From the NCBI RefSeq assembly GCF_041260155.1, contig NC_091933.1:23903174-23967173 (forward strand): a stretch of 64,000 nucleotides of DNA. The letters are read 5' to 3'. Of the stretch, positions 52,401 through 61,244 are shown one piece after another. The stretch comes from Ptychodera flava. Lineage: Eukaryota; Hemichordata; Enteropneusta; Ptychoderidae. The translations under genes were made by a program, and so were the position numbers. Below the pieces are notes generated by a model, which saw only the letters and a list, made by a program, of their open reading frames with translations, was not told where the DNA came from and did no database searches. The stretch's first letter is position 1. Each line of letters starts with the position of its first letter.

Positions 52401-55400
52401 ACTAATCAGTACTTTTTTAATATCATTAAAACTAATCCATTCTTATCATGTACATGTAGGGTCTGATGAAAGGCTTGTTGTAGTGGGTGGATTTGGTACA
52501 CAGCAGTCACCTGTGGCCAATGTGGAAGAGTTTGATCCAAAGACACAGTCCTGGAGATTTCTACATGTAAGTACTCTTGACGATTGCACAAATAAATTCT
52601 TAAGTCCAATATTTGCTGAATATCTTTATACTTTTTATATAGGGACTATTTCCACCTATTATTTCAGATCTCAATGCATTTCACTTTAAGTCCACCATGA
52701 TTTGAAAATAGGCTAGAATTTGTTGATAATGACAAATTTTGAAGAGTTCTTGCAGTAATGAACAGATACTGAGAAATATCAAATGAAGAATTACTTTAAA
52801 AACTTGAATATTCTATGTTTTGTAGCACTGATATCATCTCAAAGACATTACAGCTATTTTAATTTCTGTGGTTGTTGACAGAATTTATCAAAAAAGAGAC
52901 GGTATGTAGCAGCTGCCTCCCTTGGCAACAAACTGTACATCATTGGAGGTTTTGATGGCATGTCCAGACTTAACACAGTTGAATTTCTAGACTACAACAA
53001 CGAAGATGAAGGTTGGAACTCAGTGGCACCCATGAATGTCAGGAGAGGTCTGGCAGGTGTCACTATTCTTGGAGGTAAGTGTTCTGTTCTGCAGATTTTT
53101 ATTAGTCCCCACGGACACCGTCCGGGGGGACTTATAGGTTTGGTCATGTCCGTGCGTGCGTCCGTCCGTCCGTCCGTGCGTGCGTCCGTCCGTCCGTTCA
53201 CGCAGATATCTCTGAGATGCCTGGAGCGATTTCATTCAAACTTGATAGAAGGATTACTTCATATGGCATACAGATGCACGTCAATTTGTTTTGTGATACG
53301 ATCCAATATGGCCGACAGGCGGCCATTTTATTACAATTTTTTCATGTACAGAGCCATAACTCAGGCATGTTCCAACCGATTTTATTCAAAGTTGGTACAA
53401 GGACATTGACCAATGTCATACAGATGCACGTCAATTTGTTTTGTGATACGATCCAATATGGCCGCCAGGCGGCCATTTTATTACGATTTTTTCATGTACA
53501 GAGCCATTACTCAGGCATGTTTCGACTGATTTTATTCAGAGTTGGTACAAGGACATTGACCAATGTCATAGATATGCACATCAATTTGTTTTGTGATACG
53601 ATCCAATATGGCCGCCAGGCGGCCATTTTATTACGATTTTTTCATGTACAGAGCCATTACTCAGGCATGTTTTGACCGATTTTATTCAGAGTTGGTACAA
53701 GGACATTGACCAATGTCATAGATATGCACATCAATTTGTTTTGTGATACGATTCAATATGGCCGCCAGGTGGCCATTTTATTACGATTTTTTCATGTACA
53801 GAGCCATAACTCAGGCACGTTTCAACCGATTTTATTCAAAGTTGGTACAAGCTTATTGACAAATGTCATAGCTGTGCACGGCAATTTGTTTTGTGATACG
53901 ATCCAATATGGCCGCTGTGCGGCCATTTTATTACGATTTTTCATGTACAGAGCCATAACTCAGGCATATCTCAACCGATTTTATTCAAAGTTGGTACAGC
54001 AAGGACATTGACCTATGTCATACATATGCACGTCAATCTGTTTGTGATACGATCCAATATGGCCGCCAGGCGGCCATTTTATTACGATTTTTTCATGTAC
54101 AGAGCCATTTCTCAGGCATATCCGCATGTTTTGACCAATTTTATTCAAAGTTGGTACAAGGACATCGACCAATGTCATAGCTATGCACATCAATTTGTTT
54201 GTTTGTGATGCGATCCAATATGGCCGCTGTGCGACCATTTTGTTACGATTTTTTTCATGTCCTGAACCGTAACTCAGACATGTATCAAGCGAATTCATTC
54301 AAAGTATTTTTATCACAGACCTAATGAAGAGGACTCTATCCTCTTTGAGGACCTGTAATCAAAGTACCGATTAACAAGTGGGGACTGTGTCATCAACGAT
54401 GACTTGTTTAGTTCTATTTCCCTGCACAGATTTTCAGGTCTGCTACCGTAAGTACTTGAACAGCACTGATTGTTCAAAGGGTGAATAGGACTGACACGTA
54501 ATGATGTCGTAGTTCCAGTATTATCAAACAAATAGAAATTTGTCCCAAATCTTGAAATGGAAATTTGGGTATAACACTTACACTACAGGAGTCCACAAAG
54601 TGGCACTTATTCACCACCAAGGTTATGATTGACATTTAAAAAATCTCATGTCAAGATATCAGACCACAGAACTGCAGCAATAAACAGGCATAAAAAAGCA
54701 TAAGAAATTTTGTCAGAATTTCCATCAGCAGAATTCAGAGTTGTGCTTGCGATGCTATGTATCAAAAGCCTAAAATCAGAGTCAGTGCTATTACATTAGT
54801 AATGTATATGAAAGAATGACAAGGTTAGTTTCACTTAGACAATAAATGACAATCAATTATCCTGTACTCACAGACATGATATACGTAGCTGGCGGCTTTG
54901 ATGGCATCATCCGACACCGATCCTTGGAACGCTATGACCCCCACATAGATGAGTGGAGCGTCCTATCTGAAATGGACACAGGCAGAGAAGGTGCAGGATT
55001 GATTGTGGCCAATGGAATGCTCTATTGCATCGGGGGGTACGATGGGGTGAACATCCTGAAGACAGTGGAGAAATACGATCCGGCGACAAATCAGTGGTCA
55101 AATGCAAGTTCAATGGGGACCAGGAGATCAGGTGAAGATCATTAATGTACAATTAATCACAGACATCTATTACTAAGCCAAATTTTTCATCTTTTGCTGT
55201 TTTATTTATTTTATAAGAATCTCTAGAATATAAGAGCTGACCAGGACTATCAACTACAATATTTTGTGATTGTTCTGTCCTACCATCAGCATTGTAGTCA
55301 TATGAAGTATTCAACTTGTGTGAGGGTTTAGTACCTAAAGAAAAGAATTAATTTTCATGAAGATCTTAGATCCCACTGGTTTGATATTTGAGGTGTCATC

Positions 55401-56463
55401 ATTTGAAACTAAATTCATAGATTTTCCAGCAACACAACGTTATCTGTTGTTTTAATGTATAACGTCCTTCAGAGGATTAAACTAGCAAATTCCTATATCC
55501 AAATTGAATCTAAGTGCGTAATTAATGCCTTTTCAGTGCACTTCATGATATTCGTATTCATAGATAAAAAAAAAGGTGTTGATACAAACGGATGACTGTT
55601 CATATATACCAAAACTTGGAATATATTCAATGTGATTTTTGACAATCAGTTTTTCCCCTTCACCACCACAGGTGCTGGAGTTGCCCTGTTGAATGATGTG
55701 ATCTATGTGGTAGGGGGATACGATGGTACATCTCATCTGTCAACGGTAGAATGTTACAATCCCAGGACGGACAGCTGGTCACCAGTCACCAGTATGACAA
55801 TGCCGCGCTGTTATGTTGGAGCTGCGGTCATGAAGGGAAAGCTGTACGCAGTGGCTGGGTAAGTCAAAGGTCATCTCATAAGTCTGTGAGAAGGACTTCA
55901 AGAAAGCTGCTACTTGCACTTAGGCTTCTCAGTTAAGTTTTCAATCAGCAGCTTGAGTTTTTCTGTACATTGTATGTCTGCATTGCTCTAGGAGCCAGTA
56001 TGAAGTTAGCAACTCAATGGTGGGGTCAATGCAAACCTGCTTGGAAGGTACACATCCATTGCCTGGCATTGTTTCACTCAAAGTCAGATTTTACTTTTCA
56101 TGTATTGTGGCCTGCCATTTCTTCTAATCACTTTCAATGAAATCTTAAAGTTTAAATGACCACTTATTGAGGTCGGTCTTTTTAATAAGCATATGACCAT
56201 TTAGAAGACTTCAGTAGGAAACTTTGATCCTTTTTCGGATAAAATTTAATACAGATTTAAGCAGGCAATTGAACATAAAAAGTAGTTGTGGGTCATTCCT
56301 TTTTGATTCTACATATGTCAACCTTTGTCTCCATAGATACGACGGCAACTCCCTGCTGAGTAGCGTGGAGTGTTACGACGCCATGACTGATGCATGGGAA
56401 CTGGTGCCCTCCATGATGATACAGAGATGTGATGCTGGTGTCACCATCATGAGGAAAACATGA
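39799..56463 (+). CDS. KLHL12: Kelch-like protein 12, BTB-BACK-Kelch CUL3 adaptor (whole gene, 10 coding exons)
   Basis: Ten GT..AG-spliced exons join in phase into 573 residues: 39799-40011, 41664-41817, 46782-46999, 50048-50197, 50748-50862, 52460-52566, 52882-53074, 54874-55131, 55672-55858 and 56337-56463. Human KLHL12 has 568 residues, and the two match closely throughout. The BTB domain (about 38-136) contains [17 protein letters not shown] and [24 protein letters not shown] spans about 140-245. Six kelch repeats (about 287-570) show GGFG, GGFDG, GGFDG, GGYDG, GGYDG and AGYDG; the AG in the last is also found in human. KLHL12 joins substrates to CUL3-RBX1 ubiquitin ligase; known vertebrate targets are Dishevelled (Wnt signalling) and SEC31 (COPII coat size in collagen export). 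Introns 2, 3, 5 and 7 hold Helentron-like repeats in sense orientation. Confidence 0.95.
40479..40696. repeat. Foldback repeat with 43-bp arms
   Basis: The arms 40479-40521 (starting CATTAAATTTGTTGCAACAT) and 40654-40696 (ending ATGTTGCAACAAATTAAATG) are near-perfect inverted repeats about 130 bp apart in KLHL12 intron 1. The structure is that of a short MITE. No clear target duplication was seen. Confidence 0.75.
40757..41176 (+). pseudogene. hAT/TTF-type zinc-finger protein fragment in KLHL12 intron 1
   Basis: An ORF from ATG at 40757 (open back to 40694) gives 139 residues starting [10 protein letters not shown]. Its N-terminal half is polar and low in complexity. The C-terminal part, [20 protein letters not shown] then SCKKWK and ESAVKRH, follows the pattern of the N-terminal zinc-finger module of hAT-derived proteins such as ZNF862-like and C17orf113-like genes (PWL.YD...N..FC..C..... 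then a RH near the end). The first expected Cys of the finger is replaced (YYQSC), and no transposase core follows, so it is probably a decayed fragment. A small functional gene nested in the intron is less likely. Confidence 0.45.
41664..41817 (+). CDS. KLHL12: KLHL12 coding exon 2 (residues 72-122)
   Basis: The acceptor is TTGTTTCCCCAACAG and the donor GAAAG|GTAGCT, phase 1. It encodes [20 protein letters not shown] and the rest of the BTB core. Confidence 0.95.
42924..43205. repeat. 25-bp perfect direct repeats 257 bp apart
   Basis: A 25-base sequence beginning CTAGCCCTGCGTACGATGCT and ending GTGTG occurs at 42924-42948 and 43181-43205 in KLHL12 intron 2. The sequence between them is GC-richer than its surroundings and open in one plus-strand frame. 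It may be a duplicated segment or an element bounded by direct repeats; no family was recognised. Confidence 0.6.
43698..43752. repeat. Tandem duplication of about 27-31 bp
   Basis: TTTTGCTGCCTTCCAATTTA followed by AATGGCA is repeated twice without mismatch in KLHL12 intron 2. Confidence 0.85.
44375..45790 (+). mobile_element. Two adjoining pearl/HINE-like copies (AGTCCCC family) in KLHL12 intron 2
   Basis: One copy starts at 44375 with AGTCCCCACGGACGAAGTCT, whose AGTCCCC pairs with GGGGGACTT in an end hairpin. It continues into GTCCGT repeats and breaks off near 44780 after three diverged copies of a segment containing CTCCATAGACTCCCA. A second starts at 44795 (AGTCCCCATGGATGAAGTCC). It carries a GTTCGTCCATCC run and about four units of some 210-225 bp containing TGTCACGTGACCTCAATGAC and CCATAACTCAGTAACCACAA. 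The right end is not defined. Confidence 0.6.
46782..46999 (+). CDS. KLHL12: KLHL12 coding exon 3 (residues 123-195)
   Basis: The acceptor is CCTCCAATTCCAG and the donor GTCCAG|GTGAGA, phase 0. It encodes [20 protein letters not shown] and the first half of BACK. The preceding intron of 5 kb is the longest in the gene. Confidence 0.95.
47485..49690 (+). mobile_element. Pearl/HINE-like copy (AGTCCCC family) interrupted by another element
   Basis: The left end, AAGTCCTTGCAGACGAGGTC then AGGGGACTTATAG, is a diverged family start. The GCGTGCGTCC run and AACTTTGTACAAGGATAATA follow. Sequence of the same family (CAAGGACAACACACTATGAC, then ATGATACGATCAAACATG) resumes after 49556, so the element at 47995-49555 interrupts it. 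It lies in KLHL12 intron 3. Confidence 0.55.
47995..49555 (-). mobile_element. Second pearl/HINE-like family with TGCTCACGTGT termini, nested
   Basis: TGCTCACGTGT at 47995-48005 and ACACGTGAGCA at 49545-49555 are perfect inverted repeats. At the right end TGCTCACGTGT (49530-49540) also pairs with ACACGTGAGCA, giving an 11-bp terminal hairpin with a four-base loop, preceded by an (ACAG)n/(ACAC)n run (49451-49515). The interior has tandem units of about 148-167 bp with the motif TTTAATGTACATAGCAAGTT (48490, 48638, 48785, 48947). On the minus strand the order is hairpin, simple repeat, then units, as in the other families. Confidence 0.7.
49761..49992. mobile_element. Fragments of the AGTCCCC family and of the TTAA MITE
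   Basis: AGTCCCCTTGGATGAAGTCC at 49761 starts a fragment of the AGTCCCC family that ends near 49920. It is followed by a short minus-orientation MITE end (CAAAAGTTTAAATCTTTCAG to TGCATTACCTTA, about 49935-49992), 55 bp before KLHL12 exon 4. Confidence 0.55.
50048..50197 (+). CDS. KLHL12: KLHL12 coding exon 4 (residues 196-245)
   Basis: The acceptor is TTATTTTCAG and the donor ACAGAG|GTAGGG, phase 0. It encodes [20 protein letters not shown] and the end of BACK. Confidence 0.95.
50748..50862 (+). CDS. KLHL12: KLHL12 coding exon 5 (residues 246-283)
   Basis: The acceptor is CATTTTTATCAG and the donor GAACAG|GTGAGA, phase 1. It encodes the linker [16 protein letters not shown] before the kelch propeller. 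Confidence 0.95.
50960..52108 (+). mobile_element. Pearl/HINE-like element with 150-bp tandem units, copy 1 (KLHL12 intron 5)
   Basis: The 5' end AGTCCCCACGGACACCGTCC then GGGGGGACTT folds into a hairpin (GTCCCC with GGGGAC, GGAC with GTCC). A GTCCGTGCGT-type run follows. Units with CATGTACAGAGCCATAACTC recur at 51211, 51361, 51511, 51660, 51810 and 51957. The 3' end has GTGGGGACT (52080-52088), the inverse of the first nine bases, then the hairpin GTCATC-AAC-GATGAC (52091-52105) and TTG|TT. The 149-150-bp period keeps one frame open for over 600 bases, but that frame has no recognisable protein. Confidence 0.75.
52460..52566 (+). CDS. KLHL12: KLHL12 coding exon 6 (residues 284-319)
   Basis: The acceptor is ATGTACATGTAG and the donor CTACAT|GTAAGT, phase 0. 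It encodes the first kelch repeat with [14 protein letters not shown]. Confidence 0.93.
52882..53074 (+). CDS. KLHL12: KLHL12 coding exon 7 (residues 320-383)
   Basis: The acceptor is GTGGTTGTTGACAG and the donor TTGGAG|GTAAGT, phase 1. It encodes the second kelch repeat (LYIIGGFDG) and [16 protein letters not shown]. Confidence 0.95.
53104..54406 (+). mobile_element. Pearl/HINE-like element with 150-bp tandem units, copy 2 (KLHL12 intron 7)
   Basis: Same family and orientation as 50960-52108, with identical end hairpins: AGTCCCCAC at 53104, GTGGGGACT at 54378-54386 and GTCATC-AAC-GATGAC at 54389-54403, then TTG|TT. Unit landmarks lie at 53343, 53493, 53643, 53793, 53942, 54094 and 54254. 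It has one unit more than copy 1, which explains the length difference of about 154 bp. Each unit carries GGCCGCCAGGCGGCC or a variant, a small palindrome. Confidence 0.75.
54874..55131 (+). CDS. KLHL12: KLHL12 coding exon 8 (residues 384-469)
   Basis: The acceptor is CCTGTACTCACAG and the donor AGATCAG|GTGAAG, phase 1. It encodes two kelch repeats (IYVAGGFDG and LYCIGGYDG). Confidence 0.95.
55672..55858 (+). CDS. KLHL12: KLHL12 coding exon 9 (residues 470-531)
   Basis: The acceptor is TTCACCACCACAG and the donor GCTGG|GTAAGT, phase 2. It encodes the fifth kelch repeat (IYVVGGYDG) and [20 protein letters not shown]. Confidence 0.95.
56337..56463 (+). CDS. KLHL12: KLHL12 coding exon 10 (residues 532-573 and stop)
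   Basis: The acceptor is CCTTTGTCTCCATAG. It encodes [20 protein letters not shown] and ends in MRKT before TGA, as in vertebrate KLHL12, which ends VLREK. Confidence 0.95.
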
Positions 56464-57662
56464 CCCTTAGAAGACACGGCCTGACCTTGAGGTCAAGGAT
56501 CACCACCAGCTCTTAATCTAAACTTGCCATTGTTGAACTGTGTTTTTAGAACTCATGGCTCTGCATTCCTTCTGTGTAAGCACAACGAAGCACTTCCACC
56601 TTAGCTACCATCAGTGTGAACAAACAGAATCAGTGACATTAGGAAAGAGTCTATGAGTTAGATTATCCTTGTGTGCCGGAGTAAACCAATGCAGTGTTTC
56701 CCAGACCGGTTGATTTTATAACCAGGTGATGACTGATTTGGCGTGGGGTATCTGGCTGTGAACATGAATTGAGAAAATTCCCTGTGTCCCAACAAGAAGT
56801 GATGTCATACGTATTTGGCCAGTAACAGACCTGAAATAGGAATAATTCCTTTTTACTGTGATAAGTTATCGTAGCACTGCTACTGTCCAGTTGTTTCGTT
56901 CCTAGCATTGAAAAGTTACAGTGTGATAAGTATAACAAAACATTCATTCAAATACAATGCAACACAGAGTGAACATCCTTTCCACACTGGTTACTCAGTG
57001 GCTGTCATTACTGACATCCTTGAGGATGTAAAGATCAGTAAAAATTTGATGATGTGATACATACATACCTCAGCTTACTCTGTAATCCAGTCACACACTA
57101 CTGAAGTGTTGTCGAATATCGTCTGTTGGTTGTAGATCCTCATAGATGAGAATAGCAAAGGGCAGTCAATGCGGTGCACGCATTGCATCTACGTGTTACT
57201 GTGAGAGTTGCTCTGTAAAAGTGTTCAGTAGTCAAACAGTACTGTTTGGAAGATTAACATACAGGTACTTAAACAAAGACAAGTGGTTACAAAGTTCATA
57301 AATATTTTTGATGCAGCATTTGCTATTTCAACCAGTTTAGAAACAAAGTGTGTAAACTATGATTGGGGTAATTTATTTATGTTTTTCATCATCAACTTCA
57401 TTCTGATTTTGGCCGTAGGTACTGAGTCATCGTCCATCATGTAGTGTTTCGCCCTTTCACAACTTATCTTTGGGGAGAGGTCTACCCTTTCCTTTGTATC
57501 ACTCATTTGTGCAATAATTTGTTGAATAGTTTTGTTTACATGTCAACAGAACAGTTTTAAACCAACATTGTAGTGTTTTATGTATATTGAGGAAAATTAT
57601 CATAACAGGGATTATACATAAGAAGGATATACACCAGTTTCTATATGGAGATACCAACTGAA

Positions 57663-58022
57663 TTAAGGTAGTATGCACCTCGAAAGTGAAAGACTTAAAC
57701 TTTTGCTCTAACTTTCCTCAAGGAATCTTTCAATCATTCTCTTTCCAAATCAAGAATAAAAATAGGGGGTCACCATGCAAATTTTGGTACTAGAGAAACA
57801 AATTACCCAAGATTTACCGATATTAAAATTCAAAATGGCCGCCATCCCTGTGTTAACTCTATGGCGAAAAATAAAAATTTTCGAATTTCAAAAAACTAAG
57901 CCGGTACAAAGTTTTCTTTCACCAAGAGCTTTAACATGAACCCCACATGTGGTATATCAGAAGAGAACTGTAAAAGTTTGAAAGTCTGAATGTCTGTCCC
58001 CGAGGTGCGTTCTACCTTAAGA
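57663..58022 (+). mobile_element. MITE, best-preserved copy of the TTAA-GGTAG family
   Basis: The copy is bounded by TTAA at 57663-57666 and 58019-58022. The ends GGTAGTATGCACCTCG and CGAGGTGCGTTCTACC are inverted repeats of about 16 bp with two mismatches. A TTAA target duplication with short inverted repeats is typical of piggyBac-type elements. No coding capacity is present. The internal segment CAAAATGGCCGCCATCCCTG is shared by the fuller copies in the window. Confidence 0.8.
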
Positions 58023-59909
58023 TGGAGTGATTTTCAAGACTGCTGTTTTCCATGATTTGTTATTACCATTTCCATTTTGATATTATTTGCCAACAGCAAT
58101 TGTAACCTTTGACCCCAGCAACTACCAGCAGATTAGTGTCATCCAAGTAGTTTCAAAATACATTAGCACTGTTCCATAATGCTGCTGAATGAAAAACAGC
58201 AAACCTTATACCTGCTCAACCCTCTTTCCCATACATGGATCATACCAAATGATTCAAGACAATAGGGCAATTCCTTTTTATTGTATCTAAAAGGTTACAC
58301 AATCAATGCAAAACTTTCTGTTTTAAAGACTCTGCCACCTTGGATTTTTTTTATCAGGAATTTTTAATTCAAATTTTTTTACATCAGCTTAAATTTGTGT
58401 GAATTATTTTTTGCACTTCAATTTTGCCCCCAATTAGTATAAAATTAATTGTCAAATGTAAAATAGTTTGTTCACTATGTGTTCGGGTGATGAAGGTCTG
58501 AAAATGTACCTGATGTGATTGGTTAATTAATGACATGTACAAAACTTGAGCACTTTATGATCACTTTTTCAATGTGATTAATTTGGTTGTATAATGTCAT
58601 GTGTAATACAATCACATGACTTCAGTGTCATCCAGGATATCACCGAAGCTGTAATAGAAACTACAGCACAGCCTGGCAGCGCACAACACCCTACTACACT
58701 TTTGGAAAGGGTACAGAGTATATTACAGCGTTGCATTTTTGACCATGGAAACAAAACCAGCCTTTATTTAAGCTACAGTGCCTGTAAATTGTGATTTATT
58801 TTCCATTATCTTTGAACGGCTACAAAAGAAACAGTATTCCTTCTATCCCAAAATGGTGTCAATATGCCCAGCGTTCAAATTGTCATCATAACTTGTGTGT
58901 ACATTATGTTATCATTGACAAATGAATTCTAGTCCAGACTAGAACTCATATTTCCACCATGAAATTGATACATATGTATATTGTACATGATGCAATGTGC
59001 TAGGAAGACTGTCACTTAGTATTAAAACAAACTTTGGAGATTCATGAAAATCACAAATTTGTTTTATAGATCAAGAATAGTGACAATATCAATAGTTACC
59101 GGTAAAGCCATTGTCCCTTTCACACCACTGTGACAGAAATTCTCATTCTTATTGAAGGAGGTGCCCAGGGACTATTGAGAATTTTTTTATTCAGTGGCAT
59201 TTTTTATTGTAATTGGGAGTCAGGAGAAACATGCAGTAATCTGGGGACAGTTTTAATATTGCTTTTGCAAAGCAGCGTGGGTGCACCCTTGGAAACACAA
59301 CCTGACACTAGATGGCGCCATGACAAATTAGTTGTATGCTGGAGTTCCATGTAAGGCTCAATGTTCATTTTCACTGGTGAGTGTATTGATTGTCCTGTCT
59401 TCCATTGTCATGTTTATCAATACAAAATACTGGATACTTTGTACATATTTTAAATAAAATGAGTTTCCTGTTTTTTCAAGCTGATATGTGTGAGATTTTT
59501 CCTTTGAAAAAGCAATGGCTGCAATTTAGTGGCTTCAGCTGTTCACACAAGGCTGGCTGTGACCTAACTGGTGAGATTGCTGTAGCCATGAAGTTCATGT
59601 TGCATTGTTACTGCAACACACAAAGTACATCCATAATGAAACTAACACTGGCTTTCATAAAAACTCAATGGCTTGTTGCCAACTGTTGCAGTACCCCTTC
59701 CTTGGTTGTGTTTTGTTTGGGAGCACTGAGATGGGCGACAAAACAAACACTAGACCAAGAATCACCCCACCTTGACAGTTGGTGCCTGTCCCCTGCTACC
59801 CAACACCACAGAATTTCTAAATACAACCAAACCAATGGATTGGCAGGTATATGAATGGCAACAACAAGTCGCTGTCTCTACATACGCTGATGGAAATTTT
59901 CTATCTTTT

Positions 59910-60261
59910 ATGGTGGAATATGCCTCAAAAGTGAAAGACAATCTTTTGCTTAAACTTTCCTCAAGGATGTTTCCAATCATTCTCTTTCAAAATCGAGAGT
60001 AGAGATCAGTTTTCCTATGCAAAAATGTTGGTACCAGAGAAACAAATTACCTTAATTTTACTGATATTTGAAATTCAAAATGGCCGCCATCCTTTTGTCA
60101 ATTTAATGGGAAAAACCAGAGTTTCAATTTTCACAAAAAACAACGCATGAAAACTTCATTACTCCAGGAGCTTCAGCTTGAGCCCACACAAGGCGGCCAG
60201 AAAAATACTCTAAAAATTTTTTGAAAATACAAATATCTGTCCCACAGCGCATTCTATCTCA
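59910..60261 (+). mobile_element. MITE, TTAA-GGTAG family
   Basis: The copy runs from GGTGGAATATGCCTCAAAAG to CCCACAGCGCATTCTATCTC and includes AAATTCAAAATGGCCGCCAT. The ends are mutated relative to the copy at 57663. Confidence 0.75.
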
Positions 60262-60932
60262 ACATTGTAGATCACTTGGCAGAGGAAAGTGGTGGATTTC
60301 TGTCTTAATTTTATCACCTGGAAAATATCTTGAATGCTGAGATACAGATAAGCCTGGTGGACAGTCCTATTCATGTGTCAGTCAATACATGTTTATGCAG
60401 AACAAGCTACAAAGTTTGCACCAAACATGAAATAGAATGGTACTTGCGATTTGGATAAAGTTGTGGAAGATACTGTAGAAGACAATGGATGTGAGATTGC
60501 ACATTTGTGGTAAAAATTATTAGATTCAACGATACAATGTCAACAACACAAGAAAAGAGAGCCTGTTACTCATCTCCTCCAGTGCTTGAAACGTTTACCA
60601 TTGACAAATCTGAACATTATGATATTGGTAACTTTTGATCCAAAACTTATGTTTGAAGAAATGTTTTCCTTGTGTATGGAAAGTTGGCCAATATCAGAAC
60701 ATTACGAAATACCCATGTACTGCTCATTAAATTCAAAAACACAACGATTCTTTTGCTTCTTCCAAATGCAAGCCCCGCAAAGAGATATGAAGACATTAAA
60801 ATGTGCTTTAAATTAAACCACTCTTTCTTGTTCAATTCAGTGTACATACCTTCATTCTCAAACATCCACAGGTCGCAGGTAGGTTAAAACATTTCAGGAA
60901 AGACACACATCTGTTCAAGATCGTTTTATCTA

Positions 60933-60938
60933 TTTATT
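60933..60938 (-). terminator. Candidate polyadenylation signal of the USP gene
   Basis: TTTATT on the plus strand gives AATAAA on the minus strand, about 307 bases after the stop codon of the protease. Confidence 0.4.
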
Positions 60939-61244
60939 TTCTTTTCACCAGTGTCCAACACAATTTTGTCATGAGATCGAATTTAAAAACACAATGCATC
61001 CTTTCAGATCTAACAAAAAAATACATTTCTGTTGTACAAATCAAACCAGCCTCTTGGTAGATAATTGCTCAAGTAATGTTATATTGAATTTTACATGTTC
61101 CCATGTTATTGCTGATGAGAAGAACATAGTTGTTTTGACAATAGGACTGTTACAGAAATGTTAGCATCCACTCATAGTATGTTTTTTTCAGAGAGTTTGG
61201 CATAAATGGTTAAAAAAATGTTCTCAGGGGAATCTATGGCATTT

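Larger units (their letters stand above)
56464..61244. other. Convergent intergenic region between KLHL12 and the USP gene
   Basis: It holds the presumed 3' UTRs of both genes and two MITE copies (57663-58022 and about 59910-60261). An AATAAA on the plus strand lies at 59453-59458, rather far for KLHL12. Several ORFs of 60-154 codons occur but have the composition of chance frames. No gene was recognised. Confidence 0.5.

Noticed and set aside
59390-59854. 154-codon ORF downstream of KLHL12
   Set aside because: High in Cys, Ser and Thr without order, no family recognised and no splice context; treated as chance.
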